Positions 38,380 to 51,129 of a stretch of 64,000 nt of DNA are shown here, in pieces. This DNA is from Hirudo medicinalis (lineage: Eukaryota; Annelida; Clitellata; Hirudinida; Hirudinidae). The stretch lies in NCBI GenBank assembly GCA_011800805.1, contig MPNW01000032.1, positions 140,607 to 204,606 on the forward strand, written 5' to 3'. Position 1 is the first letter of the stretch. Every line of letters begins with the position of its first letter. The translations under genes and the position numbers were made by a program. The notes under the pieces were generated by a model. That model was not told where the DNA came from, did no database searches, and was given only the letters and a program-made list of their open reading frames with translations.

Positions 38380-40468
38380 ATGAGTGGTGTTACGTACCTC
38401 GGGAGCAAGATTAGTTTAATTTCTAAGGCTGAAATTAGATATGAGGGTATCTTGTATACAATTGACCAAAATGAGTCAACGGTTGCTCTCGCGAAAGGTG
38501 ATAATTGCGTTAGCCAGAGCTCGAATTCTTCGTAACTGTGCTGTTTTTGTAGTACGTTCTTTTGGTACCGAAGAAAGACCAGCTGGCCACCCTGTTCCAC
38601 CGAGGGAGGAAATTTTTGAGTACATTATCTTCAGGGGGAGTGATATCAAGGAGTTGCGTGTTTGCGAACCGCCCAAACCAACATTAAACAAGGGCTTGTT
38701 AAATCATGACCCTGCCATATTAAAGGTATGAAATTAATCTATTCAAGTGTTTTACCATTTTATTTATGATTAGCATCAAAGTTGCTTTTGGAAAATATGT
38801 TTCATGTTTGAATGTTATTGAGTGCTTACATACTTTTAAAGTGATAGATACAATTGCATTATTTGATCTGAAAACAATAATTTTAATCTATTTCCATAAT
38901 TAGTCCTCCCAGCCAATTTCACAAGGCAGTTTATACCAGTCATTTTATCAGGGTTATCAGCAACATGGACACTCTAATTTGCCTGGTATTAAAAAATTTT
39001 AATTTTATTACTAATCTGCTTAGGTATTCTATCATCATTAATCACATTTCTTAAGTGGGTCAGTCAGCAGTTATGGGAAGAAGATCCCCAGTTCGAAAAA
39101 CCAGACCAGGCATGAAGACTAGAGTTGCAGGTAAGGAGGAAGTTTACTAGCTAATTTTTGGAGTCTTTACATTGATGTAATTGACCCTTTCCAGGCAGTG
39201 AAAGTCCTCCAAGTAGGAAATCACCCATGATGGATCAGAGTGTTCAAACTTCTGGCAGAGGGATGAGATATGGAAGAGGAGGATATTATAGAGGAAGATG
39301 GTTGCCTTATCAAACATCTTTCTACCAAAGAATGCCACAGGATAATTTGAGGCAGCCTGACCAAAGAAATTGGAACAGGAATGAGAGAGGTTTGAATTTC
39401 TCTTCAGTGGCTTTGAAACATTTTCTGCAGGTGATGTGGAAAAGAATCGAACCACATAACATAGCAAACATTAAGCACTTTGTGGATGGCAATTTAAAAT
39501 TTTTAACCAATTACTGCAGGCAGTTACTATGGATCACATAGAGGATTTGAATGGAATAGAGGTGGCCTCTCTAGAAAGTCGGGCATGATTTACAATGACA
39601 GCAACAACTTTTGGAATCGAGCCATCCTGAAGTTTGAATCTGAATTTGATTTCGAAATGGCTAATGCACAGTTTGATAAGATAGACATCGAGAAGGAACT
39701 TAAAGAAAAACTCTCCCTAGGTTTGTTTGAGAAAGTGTTTTCCCATGAGAACAATATAAGCAATTTCTGAGTTTGTATTATTGTCTTCTCTTAAGTAGAT
39801 ATACTAGTAAGCTCAGTTTTATAATTTTCTTGTCTCTAAATATAGATGACATGGGAAAAATTAACAAAGAGGGCAAAGAAGGTTCTCATAAGATGTTTGG
39901 TGTTGAGTTGCAATACTATGACAAGAACAAGTCATTCTTTGATAACATCAGCTGTGAATCTTATGACAGAACCAGTGGGTGAGTAAAAATGGAATTACGA
40001 GACGTAATTATTTCATTTAGCTGGCATGGAAATTATATTTTTGAGCAAATGTTTTTATTAATTATTGTCAATTTGAAGATCAAGACCAAACTGGAAAGAT
40101 GAAAGACGTTTGAACATTGAAACATTTGGTGCCAAAACAACTTTCCAAACAATCAGTCAACAAAGAAGAAGTTTTAGAAGCAGAGGTGGAATGTACATAC
40201 CTAGCAATGGATTCGGCTTTAATCGAGGATATTCAGTGCATAACAATGGTAAAGCCAACTCTTTTTTTTTAATTCTGTTCAATTATTAAATTTTCTGTGA
40301 TAAAATCGGAATGAACATATTTTGTCATTAGATTTACCTTTGTAAGTTTTAATCAATTAATTTTTATGTCCCGACTCAGGAGGGAGGTCGTTTGGAATGA
40401 ATCACCTTGAGCTCGATGTCATTAGCAATGGAAAAGATGTTCCATCATTTGTGAGAGTTGAGGCCTGA
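38380..40468 (+). CDS. LSM14: LSM14 / RAP55 / Trailer hitch mRNP protein, nine exons
   Basis: P-body and mRNP protein that works with DDX6, 4E-T and decapping factors in translational repression. Exons: 38380-38497, 38553-38725, 38904-38985, 39056-39130, 39195-39389, 39520-39720, 39846-39978, 40079-40248, 40380-40468; 411 residues, all phases consistent. Order: N-terminal LSm domain (residues 1-90: [44 protein letters not shown]), an RGG-rich middle ([15 protein letters not shown]), FDF domain ([20 protein letters not shown]), FFD box ([13 protein letters not shown]), TFG box ([17 protein letters not shown]) and a second RG-rich tail. The start of exon 4 could instead be 39064-39065 downstream; 39056 keeps the phase. 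It begins 211 bp after the importin-4 stop on the same strand. Confidence 0.95.
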
Positions 40469-40972
40469 TGAGTTTTATATTCAAAATTTGTGCTTGAAGT
40501 TTAACCAATTATTTGAAATTTCAGTTCTTTTTCCTATTGATTTCTCATGCTCTTTAATGGAAATATTTCACAAACAGCTTGCTATTTGAGTTTTGCAAAA
40601 ATTGAAATTTGTTTTTTTTAAACAAAAGAACATTTTCCTTTGATGTGCATATGCATTTGAAGTAAAAAAAAGTGTGAAGACTGAAGTAAAATTTCTATAA
40701 AATTGATTTGACTGATTAAAAGAAACATTTCCTTGTAACATATTATGTCTTGAGAGTTGAATACAAATCGCAAATTGGTTAATAGGAAATGTTATTTAAA
40801 AAACTTGCAAGAAGTAGAGATTAACAGTTAGAAATCAGTTTGGAAATCTCAAAAATTGGTTTTGTTTTTCAATGCCAGAATTAAAGATTAATATAAATCT
40901 TAAGCAAAAAATGAACTTGAATTTTCAAGCAAAGCATATGTGCAATTAAATCAGATATTGTTGTTATCCCAT
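40469..40972. other. Convergent 3' intergenic
   Basis: Lies between the ends of LSM14 (plus) and the synaptotagmin gene (minus). AT-rich, no coding content; it must contain both 3' UTRs. Confidence 0.5.
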
Positions 40973-43900
40973 TCATTCACTACAAGTAGTGAGGCTGTGC
41001 CACAGCGCATAGGGCTGTCCAGGAGAGTTGATGATGCTAGACCAGTGGCCATTTCCTGTGCCGCCTGTCTCATTGAGGCCAAGAAGAACCTCTCCAATAT
41101 TTTTTGATCGCCCTAGAGTGGTTTTATGTGCCACTCGGATCAGAAGAGATGCATTCTGCAAAAGAAAATGATCTTAGGAATTGTTCCAGCTGAGTTTAAC
41201 ATTAATCCAGCTCACTTTTATTTGGACTGTAGAGATGTTAAAGTCAAAAGATTCATTGTAATATGGGTTGTTGCTTTTTGATGTATTTTCAACAGTCTTC
41301 TTCTTCTTTAGAGTTTTTTTATTTAACTTCAAATAAAGTTTCACGTAGGGATCTGCATATTTTAGGAGTGGGGTTGGTGTTACAGTTTGAAAAATTTTAA
41401 CGTTGGTTAAAATTGATGACGTTACCTTTAAAATCAGGATCTTGATTTGGCAAGTTTTTTGCTTCAATGACGACGACAGTTAGTTTTGATTGTGAAGGAA
41501 CATACTTCAGTGAAACACAAACATCCCCTAACTCAACAGTCTGATGTAAAAATTTTGTTTTTGAGTATTTCACATTCGAATTGATGTTTTGCTTATTAGT
41601 ATCAAATTTAACAAGTTGGCATCTTGTGTGACGTCAAAGAAGTTAAATCAATCAAACTCTAAGTAAGTGCGACTCGATGCATGAACACTTAATGAACTGT
41701 ATATTTTTGTATACTTAATATGAATGTATTGATAATATTGAGCTGTAAGTACGTCGCCTATAAACCACAAAAAATGGATCTTTTTTTTTATCATACCTCG
41801 TGTGTTTCCAGTGGTTCATGAAGAGCAGCAAAATCTTCAACGACCGAACTGAGAATAAAGTTTTTGAGAGGTAGTTGGAGTTGACTGAGACGTTTGTGCT
41901 TGGAGAAGAGCTGGAAGTCATACACTGTAAAAATGACAGATGAGGATACTTGCTTCTCTGGAGAAAGCTATTGAAAAGGCAGTTTAAAGTTAAAGAATGT
42001 TATTATAATGCAACCCTGGCGACAAAACATTAATCAATATTTATAATTAAGTTTATAGTGTTATATGTAGAATCATTCTAAAACAGCTATGACAGATAGT
42101 TAAGGTTACAGCATCCCACAAATCCCAGAACAACCGATTCGATATCCCGTATTCCTTTTCAGCAAATAATCACGCAAGTGATCATTACGTAATAACTGGC
42201 ATTAGGTTTATTGTGTAAGAGTGGTATTTATAGGCAATGCCACCCGTTAGTTAACTGAATAACTACTGAAACCAAGTATAAATTATTGGGCCCCGTCGTT
42301 TATAACAATAAAATAACCATTAATTAAAAATAACAAATAATTATTAATGCGTAAAACATACTCCAGTTCTTATGAAATAATTATAATTGTTATATATCTT
42401 CAGATGTACCTTTTGTACATTTGCATTGCTACTGCGTCTTATTACTTTAGTCAATTTTATGTTTTGTCAAATAAAATCAATTCAAATAAACTTAAGAAGC
42501 TTTTTACAAGCTTAATCTATAAATTAACAAATAATATTGTAATCACCATTGTCATTATCTTTACCTTTATCATTATTGCTATTCATCGTTATCATTATCA
42601 TGTTTTTTATTATTACGCTTTGAGCTAAAATTACAAACCGGAAAACTAAATGTCTCGTTGAAAAGTGGATTGTGACTGAAGTTGACGTGATTCGTTTCAA
42701 ATGTTTGAAGATCGGGGTGCAGGCGAACTTTGACGAAAGGTCGACTGGGTTTTGAAAGAACTGACCCGGGCAAGTTGTCTATCTTCACCACTCCGACATA
42801 AAGCTACAATTAAAAGAAATAAAATTCGATTTCAGCGCTAAACATTTATTTATGTCTATTATTTATTACACAATTTGTCAAATGCCATGAATTTCTGTGT
42901 TGGAGGCAGATGTCAAGCATGCAAAATGATTGAATTGATTTGTACAAAATGCAAATCAACGTTGAAATGAACTGATTCAAATTTGTTGCCCTGTGGACCT
43001 TTAACTTCATGAATTAAATATGCAAAATAAAGAATAGAATATGAACAAACTCGATAAGTGAGGCGATGAAAAAATATCTTCGTGGAGAAAACATATCTCC
43101 TAAAGCTAATGCACCTGAGAATTTAATTTCTTATCTGTAATGCTCAATCAAGCATTACAAATAAAATTATTAATAATTACTATTGTCCACAGATCACGTC
43201 AGCATCTTGAATGCAGAAAAGAAGTTAAACGGGCCAAACCCCCGTGATGTTTACATAGAGGTCTTGAAGAAAGTGAACACATAGCTAGGATTATTTATGT
43301 GAAATTTTTTTCAATGTCAAGATCTATATTTGTATCTATGTTTGTGCAGAAGCAATTGTCTATAAATCAAGGCCTCCTTTATAGTTCGCATCTTTCCCTC
43401 AAATTTCAGCCTCTAATGTAAGTTCTCGATGCGTACAAATAAATTCCTATCGTGCTAATACATTAAATTGTTTTTTTACGTCATGCTTCCTTATCTGCTA
43501 TCGGTCGAATAATGCAACAAGGCACAGTATTTATCTTTTGGTTGTATCGAACTATTTTTATGTCCAATTGAAACCCAAATCTAATCGTCATATTTTTTGA
43601 AAGTCTGGGATTTAACGACTTTTGGAGTCATATTAGAGCAATCTGCTTCGAAAATAAAACTTACCTTTCGTTCCTGGAGATTGTAATCAAGTGTGAAGTG
43701 AAGAATTCCCATAGTTTTTGTTGGCAGTTCCTCAGTCAGTTCTTGTTGAACGAAAGACTATTTGATCGAAGAGACACGTGAAAAAAAATCCATTCATTTT
43801 TTTCTGATCAACCAAACAAACTCGTACTTTCCGTGCATTGATTTTCTCAAACGGATCTATGACCGGAAGCCCTCTGGCATTAACTTTCTTTCTCTTGTTT

Positions 43901-44125
43901 TTTCTTCTACACAAACACAGGATGAAACAACTGAAGAGAGCCAGGAGAAAGAGACAAGCAACTATGGCGATGATAATTGTAGCCCAGAATGGAACTGAAG
44001 CGATAACATTAAGCTTAGTGTCATGAAAATACCTGGAAAAAGTTCGTTAAAGTTGATTTACTTGGAGAGCTGAACGTCTTTTGAGTTACCGGAGTAACTG
44101 GCGACGACATGTCGTTATCGGACAT
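40973..44125 (-). CDS. SYT: Atypical synaptotagmin (TM, C2A, C2B), 5' end unresolved
   Basis: Membrane-trafficking protein with one transmembrane segment and tandem C2 domains. Exons in coding order: TM exon 43828-44032, then 43665-43757, 42639-42803, 41797-41967, 41426-41540, 41216-41352, 40973-41155; phases agree from the TM exon on. [22 protein letters not shown], then a Cys/Lys-rich juxtamembrane stretch ([11 protein letters not shown]). C2[21 protein letters not shown] to [12 protein letters not shown]2[45 protein letters not shown], and a C-terminal [10 protein letters not shown] with WHSL. C2A has lost loop-1 Asp residues, and C2B has lost loop-3 Asp residues. Calcium-independent action is therefore inferred. 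The N-terminus is a candidate ATG at 44123-44125 whose exon does not join the TM exon in frame. I cannot assign a numbered isoform. Confidence 0.87.
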
Positions 44126-44147
44126 TTCAACTAGGATCAATTATCAG

Positions 44148-47100
44148 TCAGATGAAAGATTTCAAATTACATTTGAAAATTAGGTAATTGCCAGAATATC
44201 CGAATCTTGCAAAGCACTTTGTGCTGAATTGGACCTTTGAAATTCTTCTCTCAGAATGTGTGTCTAAAGCTGAGGTTGACGCTATGCAGTCACATTCATT
44301 GCTATGAACAACTAAGGTGCACTCGTAAAGAGAAGCATGCATATTCAGTTGTTGTCTCAGACCGCACAAAGTCTGTGCGAATGTCTAATGCTTTGAAACT
44401 TTGATAAACATTAGGAAATATCTTCGTTCTCCTAGTTCGATGTCGTATGCTTAATAAATGTAGGAATCTAAGGGTTCCATGATTAATTAATGAAGAAGTT
44501 CGTTGTTATTAATGCTAAAATGGCTTGCTATTTTAAACTTGTGAATCGCTTCATCTGAAAAATTTAGAAACAAGATTCCATTCTCATTACATGACTTTTT
44601 TTTATCTCTCAAATTATCGAATGCAAAATTGCTACATTGCTAAATTCTATTAAGTATGTCACTAACAACTAAAAATTGCTACTCAAGTTAATTTAAAGTC
44701 ACAACTGGAGTAGAAACATCGGGTCCAGAGAAGCAAGTTTTGCCGCGATGAAGGTATTTAGGTAGCACAATATTTCAAAGGCGTCTGGGCATGTTATCAC
44801 CTGGTTTGTTTTTCATCATTTAGCTAACACATTAGTTTCGAGATTTAAATAATAAAATTACTTTTCGATCAAATGCCGTTCCAGTTTCATTCCACAATTC
44901 CAATAAAATTCGAGAATTGTTCAGCTTGCGACATTCCTTTATTTGTGAAAGTTTGTGAGTCCATAAGATTTCCTTTAAAAAATATGTATATTTAGAATTT
45001 TATTTAGATTTTAAAATATTTAATGTTTGGATAGTAATAGGAATTGATGCTTTGAAATCATGAAAATCATGAAAAAATTATCCAGGAAAACCTTTTAAGC
45101 AGCAAGCATTTTATGGAATCAGGGCCACCGAGATGGGGTGGGGGCATGTGTCCAGGGGCCCGCCTAGGTTTAAAACCTTTTTCTTTCCAATTTGACACAA
45201 CATAGGTGCCCGTAGTTTCTATCGGCGGCCCTTTATGGAGTCATTTTATTTCATCTCTGCACTTTTGGTGTCAGAAATAAAATGAATGAGCTACAAAAAT
45301 CACCTATCTTACTTTTGATTCCGATTTTTGGAGAAAGATAATAGATGGATCAAATTCCAAACTGAAATATCCTGGATTTTCGGCGAAAGAGACTTCAAAT
45401 GTTTTTACCTAAAAATTGAAACATTGAAATAGCAGAATGATATAATTAGATACAACATCAGAAGCCTCATTAAGTTGTATGTCCTAAAATACTTAACCTT
45501 CAGTTCAGAAACTGCTGAATAGTTGCATGTTAGCCATGCTTTGAGGAATTCTATGTAGTCAAAGTTCGAATTGAAAAAGAAAACCTTGGCTTGAGATTTT
45601 AGATGTTTCAGCACTAAGCACCTTTTGCCTGTCTGTTAAAGTCGGACGTTACAGGTGTTTTGGATGAAAGGTTTAATATCTCACTTTTAACATGAGACAT
45701 TCATAAATTTTGAACGACGTTTTGTTGGAATTCCAGTCATTCAGATTCAGCTGATATTAATTTCAAATTAATTGATGATGTTAACTTAACAAATCAAAAG
45801 ATATTTTAAGATAAAACAAATTTGCATTCACCCGATCACTTAAAAATATGGAATCTCCAACGAGTGAAATATTCATTGGTCGAGTCATCTCATTTTCTCC
45901 TTGTTTTTCATAAACCCATACCGCGTGGTTGATCTTAAATGATCATAAATCCATTAAATGTTTATATCACATATGATTACTTTTACATCTGAAATTTAAG
46001 CGCTACATGAACCTACATGTGTAAATACAAGCTAAGAAGTAGGGCTGCGGAAATAATCGTTCAATTAATCGATTAATCGTTAAAATTTTTAAGCGATTAA
46101 TATTTCTTTAATCTATTAATCAGTGATTTTTAAATTGATTTTTATTAATAATTTTGTAATAGTCTTCTTTTTGGTTACTTACTTTTCCCCCGCATTATCA
46201 TTGTTATTTAGTTAGAACAAAGTAAACAACATGGAAGTGGAAGTGATTAATCGATTAAACAATTTCCCGATTAATCGATCAAGACAATTTTAATCGTTCG
46301 CAACCCTACTAAGAAGTGAAAATCAATCCAGCTACCTGGTTCTCAACAGGAAGGTTGATGTTTATCTGAAGAACCTGCAATAAAAAGGAGCTTATATTTT
46401 AATATGAACCAAAGTCTGGAATGTTTAATGAGTCGCTAAATTAGTTAAAATGTAGATCAAAAGAGTTTAAAAGTATAAAAATTCTACAAAAGTTTTGGTA
46501 GCTTCGCAAATTCTTTTCCTCAGATCCATCATCCATCCAGAAAATGTTTCATGATCGTCAAATTGAAGCTTCACTGTTTGGCTCCCATTGACTAACAACA
46601 ACGTGTTAGCTCTGTGAAATAGTAGCACGAATATAATATTTGCTAAACAAATGAACCCATCGCTTTAATAACACGTCGTTTCAACCAGTAACAAAGATTT
46701 GTAGGCTAGGTATAAACTTTGTGCTCTACAGAGTATTTCTGTTAAGCCATTAAGCTGATGAACATTTAACGTCAGTAAGAATATCAATATTTAATGTTAA
46801 TATTAAACATCAGCATTTCATCAATAAAGCTAAAGTTTTAATTAGTTGTGTATATTTTACTCGAAAATGTACGTATAATAACAAGCAATATGGTGATCGC
46901 AAAAATAATGTTCACAACACGGCCACAAACAGCTCATTTCCGTCTTCACCGCTTCTTTTGGTTGCATAACCACCAGCAAGGGGTACCTTCACGAACGTTG
47001 TCCATCGCTTCTCAAACATTTCCAGCGAATTCTCAGTCTTAAAGAGGAAATTTAAGAAAATTGTACATAGCTTAAAATTTGCATGTCTATTAGGTTAATT

Positions 47101-48268
47101 AATAATAAAGTTATTATTTGATTGCCTTACTAATTCCTTTGCGTCGTCACTTCTCACCAGTGAGGAGTATGTAAGAGAATCTGACATTCAAAACAAATTA
47201 TTTAATTTAAAGATTTATTAATTTAAGATGAGTTTTTTTTTTTATTAATTTGAGAATAATTGCGAACTAGACTGAAATGGTATGATATAACGGACGGCTG
47301 CATGTGTTCATATTATTATTTTTTTTCCCGACCAAACAATCAAAAGCAATCTGTCCAAATAAACGAACATCAACGAAAAATGTTTAGAGTCCCAACATAG
47401 CTCGGTATCACCAAAGGACTACGAAGTTAAAATTACTTAACTATGACATTTCAGCAACGTAATTGTTCCTTAAATATTCTGTCGCTCTCAATATCGTTCA
47501 ATCGATTTCAGAATGTTCAGACAAATTTCACATCGTTCTTCGTGGTGAGTAGAGTGGATAAGAAGCAATCGTCGGGCTTCTTTCCTCCTGTGGATGATGG
47601 CGTGGAAGGACTCTGGTTGTCCACTTGTTGGCTCCATCCTTGGAATTGAGCTCCTTTTGTTTCCGAAGCTACAATTTTTAGCATTATTCTCTGTACTCCT
47701 TTGATAAATCTTGAACATCTGAAACCAATGTATCTATATTACTTTTGAATAAGCTGGACCATTCCTTTGTTGCCTGTTTATTTTCGTCTAGTTTCTTAAT
47801 GGAATTCATGTTTTATTCGTCCATCTTTTGGCAGAGATCTTCAATTTGTCTGCCCTGTGTTTGGACTAACTCAACTAACACATCAGTTTTCTTGAGAGCA
47901 TTCTTTACTTCATTCAACTCTTTCACAATTTCTTCCAATTCCTTGCTGTGTTTTTCTGCTAATATATTAAGGCACTCCTCAATTTCTTTCAAACAACACT
48001 CACATAAACGAGCAGTTCGGCCATTGAATTTCTTTCATTTGCGGCCTCTTTCTTGTTTCTCGGCCCGGCATAATAAACATTAGTTTCGAATTCAAAATTT
48101 CTGGAAATGTCCCCCGAACAAATAACGATTTCGTTTTAAGCTCAAAGTTGCTTAAATTTGCTTTTGAAACGGATTTTATATCGAATTTAAGGAACAGCTA
48201 CGAGACTTGTTATAAGATCGATTATTGCTATTATTATTATTAATATTATTATTATTATTATTATATTG

Positions 48269-48305
<37 letters not shown>

Positions 48306-49219
48306 CTTTATTATTATCATCAATTACCAAAAAGCTTCTGACTTCCAATTATGCATCTTAAAGAAACTTTGCTAACGGCCAGACCCAATAATTAATTGGA
48401 TGAAAGACAATGACAATTTAAAAAAAAAAATCCAGATTGTTAAGACGTTTGGGCTCCGGTCTTTATAAATTATTCAATTAAAAAACCCCGCAACTTTGTA
48501 ATTTGATCAAATTATCAAAGTGTTCAAAACGTTTCAAATCACCTCTCTGGAGAGTCAAGTACTGGAAGGCTGGTTGGTAGAACTTGACTTTCATTTCCAC
48601 TCGATCACCTGCACATCTCAAGAGGTGAACAACTTCCCCATGACTCATAGACTGAACGTTCTCCCCATTGACCTATTCGTCGTTACAAATTATTAACAAC
48701 TTAATAAACAAATTAGTCTTTTCAGTCATCACTTTAAATTTTTTTGATAGATGTTAATTGCATCTCCAATATCTCTAGCCTGTGTTTATAGTCACCTACT
48801 GAAATAAGTCAACATTAACGAGCAGTAAGTTATCATATGTACAAATCCGTTCGTCGTGTAATTGAAGTTATATTCATTAAATATTTATTTAATATGAAAT
48901 ACATTAAATAATTTATTCAAGTGATGCAAGAAACTCATACAAATGTTATAACAAATTATTAATTTAATTATTAATTTAACCCACTTCAAGAATGGCATCT
49001 CCCACATGCAAAGAATCTTCCCCAACTCCTAATTATAAATTAAAGTTTCTGAATCCATTCATTTCAATATTGAAAACATTTAGCAGAAACTCTGTTATAG
49101 TCACCAAAGTCTCTGTTGAGAATCTTCGATACCAGTATTGGTAAGCCATGTTCCGCTCCTCCTTTGATGCTTATTCCTAGTCCTCTACCGCTATTCCGAC
49201 AGACTACAACTTTCCGAGT
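44148..49219 (-). CDS. SNTG: Gamma-syntrophin-like scaffold protein, first exon missing
   Basis: Cytoplasmic adaptor of the dystrophin complex. Exons in coding order: 49105-49219, 48985-49028, 48543-48672, 47523-47668, 46916-47037, 46488-46611, 46336-46374, 45832-45933, 45498-45584, 45313-45408, 44862-44972, 44148-44384; 450 residues, consistent phases. PDZ domain: TRKVVVCRNSGRGLGISIKG, GGAEHGLPILVSKI, LHVGDAILE, VNGENVQSMSHGEVVHLLR. A Ser/Pro linker follows (NQSPSTPSSTGGK), then split PH-like parts (EKRWTTFVKVPLAGGY; LQFDDHETFSGWMMDLRKRI) and a syntrophin-unique end (EILWTHKLSQIKE). Gamma rather than alpha/beta is chosen from GGAEH in the PDZ and from the linker and C-terminal match. The roughly 60 N-terminal residues before the PDZ are not found. 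Exons 9 and 12 are the least certain. Confidence 0.82.
46040..46308 (+). mobile_element. hAT MITE with 8-bp target duplication
   Basis: 269-bp element starting TAGGGCTGCGGAAATAATCG and ending CGTTCGCAACCCTA (imperfect inverted ends). It is flanked by perfect direct repeats CTAAGAAG at 46032-46039 and 46309-46316, the 8-bp duplication expected of hAT elements. It lies in an intron of the syntrophin gene. Its first 165 bp or so match the element starting at 62792, and the middle carries ATTAATCGATTA palindromes. No coding capacity. Confidence 0.9.
48228..48318 (+). repeat. (ATT)n microsatellite
   Basis: Long run of ATT/TTA triplets with few interruptions, within a syntrophin intron. Confidence 0.9.
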
Positions 49220-51129
49220 CTGAATGAAACAACGTGGTAAGTCCCAAATACTACAATGCACTTCACAAGTAAAATAACTGAAAATGGATTCTTAAGGTGT
49301 GAATGTAACTTTAAATGTAGTTCATTTATATAGCGCCTTCGTCGGACCAAATCAAGCAAGGAGAACGAAGAACATGAAAAATGCATCCGAGATTGTTGAG
49401 GCATCTTCTCAATGGATGTGGAGTCACACAACTCCAACCTGTAATTGTTCGCGAGGCAATGGGAAAGGCCTCGGAATCGTGCGCCATGAAATTAATAAAT
49501 TTTCTCGTGGCATGCAAATAACATTGGAAAGTGGCCTTCAAGAGGCCGGAAGGGAAGTTCGCTATTATCAGACTGATTACGGTGAGATCCGGCCCCCGGG
49601 AGTATAAGGAGATTTCAAGGATCGAAACTCTCGAAGAGGGGGTCACTCCTCTGAGGATTGAGTCGGGATTCAACAAGAGTTTTCAATCTTTGCAGTACGT
49701 TTTGGATCGACCAACAATTAAAATGTCTATGAGTATCATCGTCGTCGTCGTCGTCATCATCAACATTTTTATTATTATTATTACTATTACTATAGTCATA
49801 AATGAGTTGTGGACTACGAACTAATGGCAGTAGTGTTATTTCGATATCAGAGTATCGATATTTTGAAATATTAAAAATATGGATAACCTTAGATGATAGT
49901 CACAAAGTAGAACGCATTATCCCACCTTTTCCGTACATTTTAGAATCGAGCACCTTGATGAAACTGAACATTCCTAGTATCGCGAGCAGACAATACAAGT
50001 AGGATTTGGCTTGGCTTTCGTGACGCACAATTGCCGCGTTAATTGCCGAACTAGGATGCCATTAATAACTTAGCTTAAAGTGCTACAGTCAATTAATAAA
50101 CTTGAACTTAAAAGTTCGAAGCTGCTCATGCAAATGGAGAAACAACCATATTTCAATATTTCAACATTGTTAGTAAGTGTCAGACAAATGAGTAAATGGT
50201 AAGTAATAGAATAACTTTGTTGGAGAGCAGAGTCGAAGCAATGGAAGCATTTTTCGGATATTCTTTCTTCTGAATTAACAGCTCATCCCGTTTTAACTGA
50301 ATTAAGACTTCTGTAAATATGTTCCCTTCGAGAAGACGACAACGACTTTCTTTAAATGTACATTTAGTTTCAAGAAACATTTGTCAATGGTTTATTTTAA
50401 TAAAATTCTGATAGCCTTGGTTCTTAAAAAAAAAAACGAAAAAAAAACACATGCGTAACACTTGCATGTTGCAAGTTGCAACCAGAAAGTTGCTGCGACG
50501 CTGATGCCGCAAGCTAATTCGACAATGGATTAATTTGCTTCTTTTGAATGGTGTTATATGATGAAAGACTCAAATTAGCATTATTCATTAACTTTCAATC
50601 TTAGCATTATTCATTAATTTTCATACTGAAATAAGTTTTAAAATTCAACAAAACCGTATTACACTCGAGAGTGGGGTAGTGAGTGTTAGTAATGTTATTA
50701 TTATCATTAATTCTAGCTTCTTTTGCCGTAATTCATAAATCAAACTTATTAATACAAGTGGATAAAAGTGTCAAAAAATTTTTCAGAAATTTCAGAAAAC
50801 ACATTTAGATGAACAAGAGGTCAAACCATAACGGAGAAGTACCAAATCGGCGGAACAAAAAGATGCGAGCAGCAAAGGTTTTATGCACAAAACTAATCAG
50901 GTTATCGCTCTTGGTAGGGTTAAAGTCAGTGTTAGCAGATTTTTCCTTGTGGGAATTTTGAAATCCTTTGATGGGCTGCCTGTTCCAATGAAACAACTCA
51001 AAGCCGAATGTCAAAAAAAGAATCAATTCAGAAGTGCAATTAAACAAAATTTAAAAAAAAATGCAATTTAAAGTAGCAGTTCAAACAACAGAAAATAGAC
51101 GCATGTCGGAAACTCCACATGAGATGATT
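49220..51129. other. Upstream of syntrophin; non-coding and repeat fragments
   Basis: The missing first syntrophin exon should lie here or further right, but I could not find it. Around 49310-49345 the minus strand reads GGCGCTATATAAATGAACTA, which resembles the 3' module of the SINEs at 51978 and 59234. The remainder is AT-rich without a recognisable gene. Frames at 49299-49620 match nothing known. Confidence 0.4.
49737..49790 (+). repeat. GTC/ATT triplet simple repeat
   Basis: CGTCGTCGTC followed by ATCATC and ATTATT runs; low-complexity. Confidence 0.8.

Noticed and set aside
46040..46308. Palindromic ATTAATCGATTAAT tracts considered as a regulatory array
   Set aside because: They belong to a hAT MITE with target duplication, and recur in its parent at 62792.
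48985..48990. Apparent frameshift between PDZ exons of syntrophin
   Set aside because: Using the donor GAA|GTGGGT four bases earlier removes it and restores the normal ILEVNG reading.
49299..49676. Overlapping 102- and 116-codon frames upstream of syntrophin
   Set aside because: No recognisable domain, not in phase with the PDZ exon, and partly SINE-derived.
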